A DNA stretch of 64,000 nt from Lactobacillus sp. ESL0679 (GTDB lineage: Bacteria; Bacillota; Bacilli; Lactobacillales; Lactobacillaceae). The stretch lies in the NCBI RefSeq assembly GCF_029433515.1, contig NZ_JAQTIG010000006.1:1-64000 (forward strand), read 5' to 3'. Positions 18,101-31,300 of this stretch are shown here, piece after piece (within the stretch, counting starts at the first letter, position 1; every line of letters begins with the position of its first letter). A program made the position numbers and the translations under genes. Under the pieces are notes generated by a model. That model saw nothing but the letters and a program-made list of their open reading frames with translations. It did no database searches and was not told the origin of the DNA.

Positions 18101-18746
18101 TAATACACTGAACATTACTGATGCAGCTACGAAAGCGCAGATTGATGCTCAAGTAGCTGGCGGGAATGGTTATATTGACAGCAAGTTTGGCTCTAATAGG
18201 GTTGAAAATCGGGATGATTATACACCAACTAATCAAGCTCGCGATTTTTACGCTGAACAAGTATTGAATGTTTGCAAGTCTTGGCTTAATAGCTTGCTAA
18301 AAGATCAAGCAAGTAGGGCAAAGGCTGAGCTTGACCAGCATTCTGAACTGACCAATGCTCAGCAGCTGAAAGATCAGATTGATAGTATGGCCGATATGGT
18401 TAGTCACGGTGTGGTCTTAGCTGCAGACCTTGATAAACTGAATATGGCATATCAAGATGCTAAAAGTAAGATCAATACTCTTGTAACGCAGCAACTAAGC
18501 GGAGTTCTGCAACAAGAAGTGTTGGAAAACGTTAAAAATAAGTGGCTTAGTTCCAGAGCAGCTTTAATGAAGCTGACTAAGTTAACAATTACCCGACAAG
18601 CAGCTTATCGTGCTGAATTAAATGGTGAACTGTCTAAGGCAGCTGCGGCAATTAGCGCAGCAACTGACTTAGCTAATAGCTATCAAAATTTTGCAACTAA
18701 AGCAGATGCAATTGTGGCTGCGGCAACCGCAGAGAATAATCAATAA
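15120..18746 (+). CDS. YSIRK-signal surface protein with pectate-lyase-like adhesive region, no visible anchor
   Basis: This 1208-residue secreted protein has a YSIRK-type signal (ERFSIRKLSVGAVSVLLG, residues about 21-38) and probable cleavage after VKA at 51. A Thr/Ser/Gln-rich linker containing NLSTYKGLKGFF runs to about residue 195. A long strand-rich segment follows (about 200-650), starting VTTWQEFVSAIQDANVSEIDL, which resembles pectate-lyase-like beta-helix adhesion domains. The last 300 residues are mostly helical (LKDQIDSMADMVSHG). The protein ends ATAENNQ with no LPXTG, SLAP, LysM or other wall motif, right before a strong terminator, so the end is real. It may be released or held by an unknown partner. 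Several cysteines are unusual for this protein class. Its N-terminus is paralogous to that of the gene at 41829. Confidence 0.85.
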   Translation: MVGKNNFAKRIRQDESQAKRERFSIRKLSVGAVSVLLGVTFLGLSNQAVKADTIAAPTQDKEETTNNPQKSAEPTKKENLSTYKGLKGFFSDKKSAKSAKSSSVDQTKTTVKQPETTQDTTNQVKAADATSTETATASSTVPAATEQNSAPVVTDNQSVTPSTSTKQPSVSADKASQTVDQPVIVQAKTTAEPQLAGLARQVTTWQEFVSAIQDANVSEIDLENNIASNVTGGKTNLKFPERQLLIQSDPTKNQRFILDLHYSGPRPDDSLTDTANRGTTDLTYRNLDIYSQSYYGLDNSVDGTSTPCKLTLDNVNFVGSQVTYSGQYSDIYIKGTVNGDAVQSYVSPIDGKSYSCDGGGQQLFELYQPGQNLIFTKDCKFVGSTSDGNVLELDNGVDDNGGPNGRSRTNNILIDSGADVTLNPRKDDGNNGDNAQHSNKASGIAIINGIGTVTVNKRAQLTINVGTDDYTGGLDKRRAAAIMMTSQSGNKAKLIDNGTININTNGDISQSAGGSTKAGTLIYDQGSLTIGPGAALNVFGKNMQDYSGTLIYITGKADLNNGTLDIELQNDPNHPDNPSYGAGNKKIILVDVASSDALTVNNPQKLVLNASNNKVPGTSIIGDSEIDIKNVRQVFNFDKLNPITLPPFHILNVQKKSVGNLQTIGVNKISVLNGNQTISDDAIKAIKGLVADPNNAAIVQILQKAFKTDDIVSYLQDSQTKNIMLDTIFSQVISNAFSDQGNPGYNNITMVSPNQGGFLDIEDDNGVLGQASYHQNADGSITITGKVDNFNAETDGPVQPENAFSKLMTCGMYPYVKAQIRGLPNIYTDGQVSDPYNLTNDVNGDLGHVYSAMANPDGKFSITFPVDTPGIHSGAAVDLTPEANFIGFDPEIAGKSATVYIGNIMGLDQMKLTTEKELDSGLEAANARIKASGLSIDDQQPFLTKIKTAHDDAVYYIDKATDFDTVNYYRGNALDIFNHEAAKSELKAYGQNCVNTLNITDAATKAQIDAQVAGGNGYIDSKFGSNRVENRDDYTPTNQARDFYAEQVLNVCKSWLNSLLKDQASRAKAELDQHSELTNAQQLKDQIDSMADMVSHGVVLAADLDKLNMAYQDAKSKINTLVTQQLSGVLQQEVLENVKNKWLSSRAALMKLTKLTITRQAAYRAELNGELSKAAAAISAATDLANSYQNFATKADAIVAAATAENNQ

Positions 18747-18756
18747 TTATTAGAAT

Positions 18757-18801
18757 AAAGTATCCTAAGTTATTTTAAAGAGTAACTTAGGATACTTTTT
18801 A
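18757..18801 (+). terminator. Strong intrinsic terminator
   Basis: The perfect stem AAAGTATCCTAAGTTA / TAACTTAGGATACTTT with a short loop and T tail lies just after the stop of the 1208-aa protein gene. Confidence 0.9.
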
Positions 18802-19371
18802 TTTAATACAATATATAGTTTCTAATATTTATGACTACTTATATATAATTTATAAATATATTTAACTGTATATTATATTTACAGATAGCTGAAAGGAGAA
18901 AATCTTAAGATATCGTTAAGTTTAATAAAAGTAATGATACTTTTACTACTTTTTTAAATTATTGCTGATTATTTTTATTAATTATAAGCAATAAGGTTAT
19001 TTAATTAGAATCGTATGTTTATTGCTTTGCCCTTAAATTCAATCAAATAAATAACCACCATATACAAATTGCTAAATGCAATTTGGTTATTATTATCGAT
19101 AATTATTGTGTAAAAAGTACCATTGAATTTATAGAAATAATTATTATAATAGTTACAACTAAGTCGCTAGTCTTGCGGCTTGTATAGTATAAAAAGTGTG
19201 TGTTAGAAAAGAGCTGCTATTAGTTATTGGTAGTAAGCGTAATTTTATTGTTATTCAAGATAGCAATGTAAATTGCTTTCTCAGGTCTAGTGGAGTTAAT
19301 TGAGTTTAGCGCCAAGTAACGGGTAACCGTCATGAAATCTGAGTTATCGATTATTAAGTTAGGTGTATAAG
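18802..19371 (+). other. Long intergenic region / 5' UTR before the giant SRRP gene
   Basis: About 570 bp carries no supportable gene. It contains a hairpin CAAATTGC-taaat-GCAATTTG (19065-19085), extended by outer AATAACC / GGTTATT arms, and a GAAAGGAG motif near 18891 without an ORF. The distance suggests a long untranslated leader, as is common for major surface proteins. I could not assign a confident promoter. Confidence 0.5.
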
Positions 19372-22300
19372 ATGGTAAATTCAGATCAAAACAAAAAGTT
19401 AGAGAAAGAGTTAACAAAAAAGAAGAAAATAGAAAAGATGAGGTCGCTTGAGCGAAATTTGTTAGCTGCGAGTACAGCCGGAATTGGCGGTATTTTAGGC
19501 GGCTTATTGAATTCGCCGCAAGTGGCTCATGCGGCAACTAATGTGCCGAAGGTTAAAACAACAAATTATGAACATTTACTTGTTAATGCTAATTCAGCAG
19601 TAATTCCTGCTTCTCAGAGCGCCCAGCAACTAAGTGCAGCCGATTATGAGCAGACTGCACAAGGTAATTCAACTAGTACGGCAGAAGCGCTTAGTCAAAC
19701 ACAATCTAAGGCGATACCTAAACAATCAGCTAGCGCAGACATAAAGTCATCTGTTGATAGTCAAAAAGAACCGCGGAGTTCAACAGTAGTTAAATCACAG
19801 TCTACTGCCAGTTCAGTATCAACCACTGAATCAGCTTCAACAAGTGCGACCAGTCAGGCGAGCTATGTTAAACCGCAATTGCAACAATCGCAGGCAATTA
19901 AAGAGACGACTTTAGCGCAAAATTCATTGGTTAACTTGCAAGATAATTTTGATGCTAATTCAGAAGCTAACTCGATTGCCAATGATTTTAACAATACCAG
20001 TGCCAATCATTCATCGTTAACTGATTATGTATCACAGTCAGAATCTAAGAGTTTGGCCAGTAACAATCGTGATTCTTCTGGCTCAGCAAGTTTACATGAA
20101 AAAGGCTCACAAGCTGCATCGCTTGCTAATTCGTATGCCAGCAGCTTAGCATCTACGCAAGATTCAAAAGTGAATGGCGACGATGATGATACTTTTAATA
20201 GTTTAATCATCGGTGGCGGCTCTGATAACGCTTCTAATAATTCGGCCATTGCTTCCAATAATATTTCTGTTGCTAATAGTGACAGTGCGATGCTGCAGTC
20301 TTATATCGCTAACAGTCAATCTCGTTCAGCTAGTGTAGCTAGTGATCATGCCCAAAGTTTTGCCAATAGCATATATGCTTCAAGCAATCTTAGCTTGCTT
20401 AGCAGTCAAAGTCTTAGTTTGTCGGCTTACAGGAATAGAAGTTTTGATGATTCAGATTCTCAAAGTAAGGTAATTAGTCAGGCTGAAAGTAATTCGGCAT
20501 CAAGAGCAAGTGACAGTAGCAATGCTAATTCAGTAAGTACTGCTAATAGTGAATCTACGAGCACTTGGTTTGCTTCCACAAGTAGGAAAGTAACGGATGA
20601 AAGCAATGCTGCATCGCTGGCAAGTGCTAAAGATAGCAATGATACGTCGCTAGTTACTTCACAGCTTAATTCGTTTTCATTGAGTTTATGGCAAAGACAA
20701 TCTGCTGATATGAGTTTATCGAACTCGGCAGCAACTTCAGCGATTATTAGTATGAAGGCTGATATTACTAGAATGAGCAAGTCAATTAGTGTCAGCAATT
20801 CACTGAAAGACTCGCAATTGATGAGTTTGAGCCATGTTTCGCTTAATGCTTCTGAAAGTTTGTCAGATAGTATTATTGCTAGTTTGAGTGCATCGGAAGT
20901 TACCAGTAAGAATTATTCTTCAACGGTTTCACGCTACTTAAATCTAAGTAAGAGTAATTCTTCAATGCATGCAGCGGTTTCAAATGAAAATTCGAATTAT
21001 GAAGCAAGCACCTCAGCGCAAAATTCTTCATCAGTCAGTGCAAGTTTGTCAGCTTCTCAAAGTAAGTTGGATGCAATTTCTAATGTTAATTCACAGAGCC
21101 TAGCAGCAAGCTCGCAGGCTTCAAGTGCAGCGGCTTCTGCATTAAACCAGAGTGAAGTCAATTATAATTCGGCATCATTATCAGCCTCACGCTATATTGC
21201 TTCGGCAAGTGAGTCAGCAAGTAACAATAGTGACAGTATGAATCCTAGCATGACTTCGGAAGCCAGCCGACTCAATTCCTCATTAACATCGCAAGGACAG
21301 CAGCTTTCAGCTAGTGTGCAGAATTCATTATCTGAAGCTGGCAGTTTATCCGATGCCGCAACACACTCAGAGATTGAAAGTTTGCTGGTTGATAATTCGC
21401 AAATGAGTCAATCAAGTTCAGCTAGTTCGCTTTCATTAAGTCAAAGCAAGAGTCAGTCAACGGTTGATAGTGCAAGTATCAGCAGGTCGCTCAGTGATAG
21501 CGATAGTAAAGTAATTGCTGATAGTAAGAGTGAGAGCTTCAGTGCTTCAATTAGTGAAAGTAACTCAATTGTTGCCAGTGCAAGTGAGAGCTTTAGTACC
21601 TCGATTAGCGATAGTAATAATTCTGCTAGTTTGAGTACTTCAGCTAGTCAAAGCACGAGTAAATCAGAAGCAGATAGCTTGAGTGCTAGTAACAGCGCTT
21701 CGATTAGTGAAAGTAACTCAATTGTTGTCAGTGCAAGCGAGAGCTTTAGTACCTCAATTATTGATAGTAACAGTTCTGCTAGTTTGAGTATTTCAGCTAG
21801 CCAAAGCACGAGTAAATCAGAGGCTGACAGCTTGAGTGCTAGCAATAGTGCCTCAATTAGCACGAGCAATTCGACAGCAATCAGCCAAAGTGACAGTACT
21901 TCTGAGAGTTTACAAAATTCGTTTTCATCGGCAATTAATGCCTCTGGTAATTCAAATGCCCAGGATAGCTTGAGTTATAGTGCATCACTAAGCAAAAGTA
22001 ATTCAAATGTTGCCAGTGCAAGCGAGAGTTTTAGTATTTCAATTAGTGATAGTAATAGTTCTGCTAGTTTGAGTACTTCAGCTAGTCAAAGCACGAGTAA
22101 ATCAGAGGCTGACAGCTTGAGTGCTAGCATCAGTACCTCAATTAGCGATAGTAACAGTTCCGCAAGTCTGAGTATTTCGACCAGCCAAAGTGACAGTAAA
22201 TTTATTGCAGATAGCCAGAGTAATAGCTTTAGCACTTCAATTAATCAGAGTAACTCAATTGTTTCCAGTGCAAGCGAGAGTTTTAGTACCTCAATTAGTA

Positions 22301-25300
22301 AGAGTAATAGTTCTGCTAGTTTAAGTAATTCTACCAGCAAATCAACTGCTGCTAGTTTGAGTGAAAGTATTTCAACAAGTGTACAAAATTCAATTGAGTC
22401 GGCGATTAATGCTTCTGGTAATTCGAATGCTAAGGATAGTTTGAGCTATAGTGCATCACTAAGTAAAAGTAACTCAGCAATTGTCAGTGTAAGTGAGAGT
22501 TTTAGTACCTCGATTAGTGGTAGTAACAGTTCTGCAAGTCTGAGCACTTCTACGAGTCAAAGTGACAGTAAGTCAGCTGCAGCCAGTGCGAGTGAAAGCT
22601 TTAGCACGTCAATTAGCAAGAGTAATTCAAATGTTGCCAGTGCGAGTGAGAGTTTCAGCGCTTCAATTAGCGATAGTAATAGTTCTGCAAGTGTAAGTAC
22701 TTCTACAAGTCAAAGTGAGAGCAAGTCAGAAGCTGATAGCTTGAGTGTCAGCACTAGCGCATCATTAAGTACAAGCAACAGCTCAGCTAGTTCGAGTACC
22801 TCAATAAGCGAAAGTGACAGTAAGTCAGCTGCAGACAGTGCGAGTGAAAGCTTTAGCACATCAATTAGCAAGAGTAATTCAAATGTTGCCAGTGCGAGTG
22901 AGAGTTTCAGCGCTTCAATTAGCGATAGTAATAGTTCTGCAAGTGTAAGTACTTCTACAAGTCAAAGTGAGAGCAAGTCAGAAGCTGATAGCTTGAGTGT
23001 CAGCACTAGCGCATCATTAAGTACAAGCAACAGCTCAGCTAGTTCGAGTACCTCAATAAGCGAAAGTGACAGTAAGTCAGCTGCAGCCAGTGCGAGTGAA
23101 AGCTTTAGCGCATCAATTAGCAAGAGTAATTCTATTATTGCTAGTGTAAGTGAGAGCTTTAGTACTTCAATCAGTAACAGTAATATTTCTGCAAGCACAA
23201 GTACTTCTACAAGTCAAAGTGAAAGCAAGTCAGAAGCTGATAGTTTGAGCGCCAGCAACAGTGCATCATTAAGTACAAGCAACAGCTCAGCTAGTTCGAG
23301 TACCTCAATAAGCGAAAGTGATAGTAAATCCGTTGCAGACAGCCAGAGTGAAAGCTTTAGCACATCAATTAGCAAGAGTAATTCAGTTGTTGATAGTGCA
23401 AGTGAGAGTTTTAGTACCTCAATTAGTGGTAGTAACAGTTCTGCAAGCACAAGTACTTCTACAAGTCAAAGTGATAGTAAATCCGTTGCAGACAGCCAGA
23501 GTAAGAGCTTCAGTACTTCAATCAGCACGAGTAACAGTTCCGCAAGTCTGAGTATTTCGACCAGTCAAAGCGAGAGCAAGTCGGCTGCAGAAAGTGCCAG
23601 TCAGAGCATTTCTACGAGTTTACAAAGTTCATATTCATCAGCAATTAGCGCCTCAGGCAATTCAAACTCATCAGCAAGTTTGAGTAATAGTTTAAGCAAT
23701 TCAGAGGCGATTAGTCAGAGTGAAAGTTATAGTGATTCAATTAGTGCTAGCAACTCTGCAGCTGAGAGTGCCAGTCGAAGTTATAGCACATCATTAAGTA
23801 ATAGTAATTCTGTGGTAGTTAGCACGAGTGAAAGTTACAGTAAATCTATTAGTGCTAGTGATTATGTGGCAAGCACTAGCCAGTCGACAAGCCAGAGTAA
23901 TAGTAAGTCTAAAGCTGACAGCTTGAGTGAAAGTTACAGCAATTCTGTTAACAATAGCTCTTATTCAGTTAGTCTAAGTGCTTCTGCAAGTCAAAGAGAC
24001 AGTCAATCAACAGTAATTAGTGCTAGTGAAAGTTTCAGCGCTTCAATCAGTAATAGTAATAGTTCCGCAAGCCAAAGTACCTCGAGGAGCCAAAGCGATA
24101 GTAAATCGATAGCCGATAGTACCAGTCAAAGTTTCAGTACATCGTTAAGCGAGAGTAATTCTGCAGCAGTTAACCAAAGTGATAGTATTTCCAAGAGTTT
24201 GCAAGATTCATTTGCATCAGCAATTAGTGCGTCAGGCAACTCTACTGCATCAGAAAGTTTGAGCAATAGCTTGAGTAACTCAAAAGCTGCTAGTCAGAGT
24301 GAAAGCTTCAGCAATTCAATTAGTGCTAGTGACTACCAAGCAAGCACCAGCCGTTCAACGAGCGAGAGTAATAGTAAGTCTAAAGCTGACAGCTTGAGTG
24401 AAAGTTACAGCAATTCTGTTAATAACAGCTCTTATTCGACGAGTTTAAGTGCTTCAGCTAGTCAGCGTGACAGTCAGTCGCTAGCAAGCAGTACTAGTGA
24501 AAGTTACAGCAATTCTGTCAATAGCAGTTCTTATTCAGCAAGTCAAAGCAATTCAATTAGTCAAAGTGATAGTAAATCAGTTGCTGATAGTGCCAGTCGA
24601 AGTTATAGTCAATCACTAAGTCAGAGTAATTCGGTAGCTTCAAGTTTGAGTGATAGCTTCAGTAATTCAATTAGTACTAGTGATTACCAGGCAAGCACCA
24701 GTCGCTCAACTAGTGAAAGCAATAGTAGGTCACAGGCAGACAGTTTAAGTGAAAGCACGTCTAGGAGTTTACAGAGTTCGTTTGCTTCGGCAATTAGTGC
24801 TTCAGGTAATGCCAATGCTTCGACTAGCCAGAGTAACAGTAAGTCGTTGAGCCAGAGCAATTCAGTAGCTTCAAGTTTGAGTGAAAGCTTTAGCAATTCA
24901 ATTAGCGCTAGTGACTACCAAGCAAGTACCAGCCGTTCAACAAGCGAGAGCCAAAGCAAGTCACAAGCAGACAGCTTGAGTGATAGTTATAGCAATTCTG
25001 TTAACAACAGTTCTTACTCGACGAGTTTAAGTGCTTCAGCTAGTCAACGCGACAGTCAGTCACTATCGAGCAGTACCAGTGAGAGCACTAGCAGGTCACT
25101 AAGTAGTAGTAGCAGTTCGGCTAGCCAAAGTGTTTCTAGAAGTCAACGTGATAGTCAGTCAGTTGCTGATAGTGCCAGCCGAAGTTACAGTCAATCATTA
25201 AGTCAGAGCAATTCGACTAATGTTAGTGCTAGTCAAAGTTATAGTACCTCACTAAGTCAAAGTAATTCAGCAGCTGTTAGTCAAAGTGACAGCACGTCTA

Positions 25301-28300
25301 AGAGCTTACAAAGTTCGTTTGCCTCGGCAATTAGCGCTTCAGGTAATGCTAATGCTTCGACAAGTGAAAGTAACAGTGCAAGTAATTCGCAAGTTGCTAG
25401 TTTAAGTGACAGCTTCAGTAACTCCATTAGTACTAGTGATTACTTGACAAGCACAAGTACTTCAACCAGTGCTAGTCAAAGCAAGTCTAAGGCTGATAGT
25501 CAAAGTAATAGTTATAGTGCTTCGATCAGTAATAGCGATTATTTGGCTAGTGCCAGCCGCTCAACCAGCGAAAGTCAGAGCAAGTCACAGGCAGATAGCT
25601 TTAGTAATAGCTTTAGTGCTTCGATTAGCAATAGTGATTTTACGGCCAGTGTTAGTCGCTCAACCAGTGAAAGAGACAGTAAATTGGCAGCAGATAATGC
25701 TAGCCAAAGCTACAGTACTTCGTTAAGTAATAGTAATAATTCAGCTAGTCAAAGTGCTTCCGTAAGTCAAAGTGATAGTAAATCAATTGCGGATAGCACT
25801 AGCCAAAGTTACAGCAAGTCTTTGAGTCAAAGTAACTCGGTGATTGAAAGTACTAGTCAAAGTTATAGTACATCACTAAGTCAAAGCAATTCAGCTGCTA
25901 CTAGTCAGAGCGACAGCATGTCTAAGAGCTTGCAGAGTTCATTTGCTTCGGCAATTAGTGCTTCAGGCAACGCAAATGCCTCAGCTAGCCTGAGTAACAG
26001 TAAGTCGTTGAGCCAGAGCAATTCAGTAGTTTCAAGTTTGAGTGAAAGTTTCAGTAACTCCATTAGTACTAGTGACTACCAAACAAGCACCAGCCGCTCA
26101 ACAAGTGAAAGCAATAGTAAGTCTAAAGCAGATAGCTTAAGTGATAGTTACAGCAATTCTGTTAACAACAGTTCTTACTCGACGAGTTTAAGTGCTTCAG
26201 CTAGTCAACGCGACAGCCAGTCACTATCAAGCAGTACTAGTGAGAGTACTAGTAGGTCACTAAGTAGTAGTAGCAGTTCGGCTAGCCAGAGTGTGGCAAA
26301 CAGTCAAAGTGATAGTAAATCAATCGCTGATAGTACTAGTCAGAGTAACAGTAAGTCGTTGAGCCAGAGCAATTCAGTAGTTTCAAGTTTGAGTGAGAGT
26401 TTCAGTAATTCAATCAGCGCTAGTGATTACCAAGCAAGTACCAGCCGTTCAACGAGTGAGAGCCAAAGTGACTCAGCAGCTACTAGTCAGAGTGACAGCA
26501 CATCTAAGAGTTTACAAAATTCGTTTGCTTCGGCAATTAGTGCTTCAGGTAATGCCAATGCTTCAGCTAGTGAGAGTAATAGTAAGTCATTAAGCCAAAG
26601 CAACTCGGTAGCTTCAAGTTTGAGTGACAGCTTTAGTAATTCAATTAGCGCTAGTGATTACCAAGCAAGTATCAGTCGCTCAACAAGTGAAAGCAACAGT
26701 AAGTCAAAAGCAGACAGCTTGAGTGATAGTTATAGCAATTCTGTTAATAACAGTTCTTACTCGACGAGTTTAAGTGCTTCAGCCAGTCAACGCGACAGTC
26801 AGTCACTTGCTGATAGTGCTAGTGAGAGTAATAGCAAGTCATTGAGTCAGAGTAATTCAGTAATTTCAAGTTTGAGCGACAGCTTTAGTAATTCCATTAG
26901 CGCTAGTGATTACCAAGCAAGTATCAGTCGCTCAACGAGCGAGAGTAATAGTAAGTCTAAGACAGATAGCTTAAGTGATAGTTACAGCAATTCTGTTAAT
27001 AACAGTTCATATTCTGCTAGCCTGAGTGCATCAGCTAGTCAACGTGATAGCCAGTCAATTAGTGATAGTTATAGTAATTTGGTTAATAGTAATTCTTACT
27101 CAGCAAGTCAAAGTGCTTCTGCGAGTCAAAGCGTTAGTCAGTCACTTGTTGATAGTGCCAGCCAAAGTTACAGTAGGTCACTAAGTCAGAGTAATTCAGT
27201 TAATGTTAGTGTTAGTCAAAGTTACAGTACTTCATTAAATCAAAGTAACTCAGCTGCTGTTAGTCAGAGCGACAGCACGTCTAAGAGCTTGCAAAGTTCG
27301 TTTGCCTCGGCAATTAGTGCTTCAGGTAATGCTAATGCTTCAACTAGTGAGAGTAATAGCAAATCTTTAAGTCAGAGTAACTCAGTAGTTTCAAGTTTGA
27401 GTGAGAGTTTTAGCAATTCAATTAGCACTAGTGACTACCAAGCAAGTACCAGCCGCTCAACAAGTGAAAGCAACAGTAAGTCTAAAGCAGATAGCTTGAG
27501 TGATAGTTATAGCAATTCTGTTAACAACAGTTCTTACTCAACGAGTTTAAGTGCTTCAGCCAGTCAACGCGACAGTCAGTCACTTGCTGATAGTGCTAGT
27601 GAGAGCAATAGCAATTCATTAGTTAATAGTAATAATTTTGCAAGCCAGAGCATGGCAAATAGTCAACGTGATAGTCAATCGATTGCTGATAGCGCTAGTC
27701 AAAGTTACAGTAAATCATTAAGTCAGAGTAATTCAGTAGCTTCAAGTTTGAGTGACAGCTTTAGCAATTCAATTAGCGCTAGTGATTACCAAGCAAGTAC
27801 CAGCCGCTCAACGAGTGAAAGTAATAGTAAGTCTAAAGCAGACAGCTTGAGTGATAGTAACAGCAATTCTATTAATAACAGTTCTTACTCGACGAGTTTA
27901 AGTGTTTCGACCAGTCAACGCGACAGTCAGTCACTTGCTGATAGTGCTAGTCAAAGTTACAGTAAATCATTGAGTCAAAGTGATTCGACTGCTGATAGCA
28001 TTAGCCAAAGTTATAATACATCATTAAGTCAAAGTAACTCAGCAGCTACCAGTCAGAGTGACAGCATGTCTAAGAGTTTGCAAAGTTCATTTGCTTCGGC
28101 AATTAGTGCTTCAGGTAATGCTAATGCTTCAACTAGTGAGAGTAATAGTAAGTCATTGAGCCAGAGTAATTCAGTAGTGTCTAGTTTGAGTGAAAGTTTC
28201 AGTAACTCCATTAGCGCTAGTGATTACTTAGCAAGTGTCAGTCGTTCAACAAGCGAGAGTCAAAGTAAGTCTAAGGCAGATAGCTTGAGCGATAGTTACA

Positions 28301-31300
28301 GTAACTCTGTCAGTGCTAGTGATTATTTAGCAAGTACTAGTCGCTCAACGAGTGAAAGTCAAAGTAAATCACAGGATATAAGTTTAAGCGAGAGCTTTAG
28401 CAATTCAATTAGCACTAGTGATTACTTAGCAAGTACTAGTCGTTCAACAAGTGAGAGCAACAGTAAGTCCAAGGCTAACAGCTTAAGCGAAAGTTACAGC
28501 AATTCGATCAATAATAGTTCTTATTCAACGAGTTTGAGTGCTTCGGCTAGTCAACGCGACAGTCAGTCACTAGCAAATAGTACTAGTGAGAGTTACAGTA
28601 ACTTCTTAAGTGATAGCAATAGTCTGGCAAGCCAAAGTACTTCTACGAGCCAGAGTAATAGTAAGTCGCTTGCTGATAGCAATAGTCAGAGTTATGATGT
28701 TTCGTTAAGTAATAGTAATTCAGCAGTTAATAGTACTAGTGATAGTCAAAGTAAGTCATTAAACCAAAGTGACTCAGTAGCTTCAAGTTTGAGTGACAGC
28801 TTCAGTAATTCAATTAGTGCTAGTGATTACTTAGCAAGTGTCAGTCGCTCAACAAGTGAAAGTCAAAGTAAGTCAAAAGCAGACAGCTTGAGTGATAGTT
28901 ATAGCAATTCGATTAATAACAGCTCTTATTCAGCAAGTTTAAGCGTGTCAGCTAGCCAACGCGATAGTCAGTCACTAGCTGCTAGTGCAAGTGACAGCTA
29001 TAGTACTTCAATTAAAGACAGTAATTATTCAGCTAGTTTAAGTACTTCTGCTAGTCAATCATTAGCTAACAGTAACAGTCAAAGTTACAGTAAGTCCTTA
29101 AGCCAGAGTAACTCAGTAGCTTCAAGTTTGAGTGACAGCTTCAGTAATTCAATTAGTGCTAGTGATTACTTAGCAAGTGTCAGTCGTTCAACAAGTGAGA
29201 GCAACAGTAAGTCAAAAGCAGACAGCTTGAGTGATAGTTATAGCAATTCGGTTAATAACAGTTCTTACTCAGCAAGTTTAAGCGTGTCAGCTAGCCAACG
29301 CGATAGTCAGTCACTGGCAAATAGTACTAGTGAGAGCTACAGCAAGTCATTGAGTGATAGTAATAATTTGGCAAGTTATAGTACTTCTGCTAGTCAACGT
29401 GATAGTCAATCGTTAGCTAATAGTAGTAGTCAAAGTTACAGTATGTCACTGAGTGGCAGTGACTCAATAACTGTAAGTGCTAGCCAGAGTTATCGTGCTT
29501 CAGTTAGTGACAGCAATTCAACAGCTGTTAATGTTAGCTTAAGCAATAGTAGATCTCTTAGTTTAAGTAATTCGCGAGCTACTAGCTTAAGCGAAAGCTT
29601 CAGCAACTCAATTAGCGCTAGTGATTACTTAGCAAGTGTTAGTCGCTCAACAAGCGAGAGTCAAAGTAAGTCTAAGGCAGACAGCTTGAGTGATAGTTAT
29701 AGTAATTCTGTCAATAATAGTTCTTACTCAGCCAGCTTAAGCATGTCAGCAAGCCAAAGAGACAGTCAATCTCTGGCTGCTAGTGCTAGCGAAAGTTATA
29801 GTACTTCAATTAATGACAGTAATTATTCAGCTAGTTTAAGTACTTCGATTAGTCAAAGCGATAGTAAAGTATTGGCAGATAGTATGAGCCGCAGTTATAG
29901 CGAAGCGATTAGTAATAGTGACTCAGTAGCTGTCAGTCAAAGCAAGAGCTTTAGCACTTCAATTAGTACTAGCGATCAATCTGCATCGATTAGTACTGCA
30001 AGCAGTCAAAGTGATAGTCAGTCTAACGCTGAAAGTATTAGCCGCAGCTATAGCGTCTCAATCAGTGATAGTAACTCAGTAGTTGCCAGCCAGAGCAAGA
30101 GTTTTAGCAACTCAATTAGTACGAGTGATTACTTGGCAAGTATGAGTAGATCAACTAGCGAAAGCCAAAGTAAGTCAAGGGCTGATAGCAGCAGCGAAAG
30201 CTACAGTAATTCAGTCAATAACAGTTCATATTCAACAAGTTTGAGTACATCAGTTAGTCAAAGAGACAGTCAGTTTGTAGCTGATCGTGCAAGTGAGAGT
30301 TACAGTAGATCACTTAGCCTTAGTGATTCAGTTGTTGTTAGTGAGAGTGAAAGCTTTAGTATTTCAATTAGTACCAGCAACTACTTGGCAAGTATGAGTC
30401 GGTCAACCAGTGAAAGCCAGAGCAAGTCAAAGGCTGATAGTGCCAGTGAAAGCTTCAGCACTTCAATTAGTGATAGCAATAGTTCAGCAAGTGCAAGTAT
30501 GAGTCGCAGCAATTCGCTTGTAAGTAGTGCAAGTGAGAGTCTCAGTACCTCGATTAGTGGTAGCAATAGTTCGGCAAGTCACAGCACTTCAACTAGTCAA
30601 AGTGAGAGTACTTCGGTAGTTGTTAGCACTAGCATTAGTGCTAGTGCTTCAATCAGCGATAGTTCTAGTGCAACTAGCGTAAGTATGAGTAACAGTAAGT
30701 CAACCTCAATTGTTGCCAGTCAGAGTGAGAGCACTTCAATTAGCCAGAGCAAGTCGATTGCTAATGACTGGGATAACAATGGTGGCGGTGGTAACTATGT
30801 ACCATCTAATACGCCATCTGCTTCAAACTCTGCTTCTACATCAACCTCGGGTGCCGCAGATACTAACGCGATAATTAAGAAACTGCGTCACAATGCTTAT
30901 GTTTACGATGAGAATGGCAATCGCATAAGCAATCTTGTTATTGCAATCGACACGCAGGTTAAGACCTACGGTGATAAGCAATTAATCAACGGCCGTTACT
31001 ATTATTACATCGGTGATGACCATTATGTAGTTGCGCGCAACTTTGTCGGCTTTGAAGGCAAATTGCGTCACAATGCCTATGTTTATAATTCAAAGGGTAA
31101 GCGGATTGGCAAGACTGTCTTAAAGCGTGGCAAGAAGATGAAGGCCTACGAGACAATTTATATCAATGGTCGCAAGTTCTACAACACGAAGCACGGCAGA
31201 TATATTGCAGCCGGCAACTTCAAAGGTAGTGAATTACGCTTAAAGCATAATGCCTATGTTTATGACAAGAACGGCCATCGCCTCAGTGATAAAAAGCTGG

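Noticed and set aside
19363-19371. GTG start nine bases upstream for the giant SRRP
   Set aside because: No ribosome site at correct spacing; ATG 19372 has AGGTG six bases upstream.
20025-30566. Several minus-strand Leu-rich ORFs inside the giant SRRP
   Set aside because: Shadow translations of serine codons; composition mirrors the repeat and no start signals exist.
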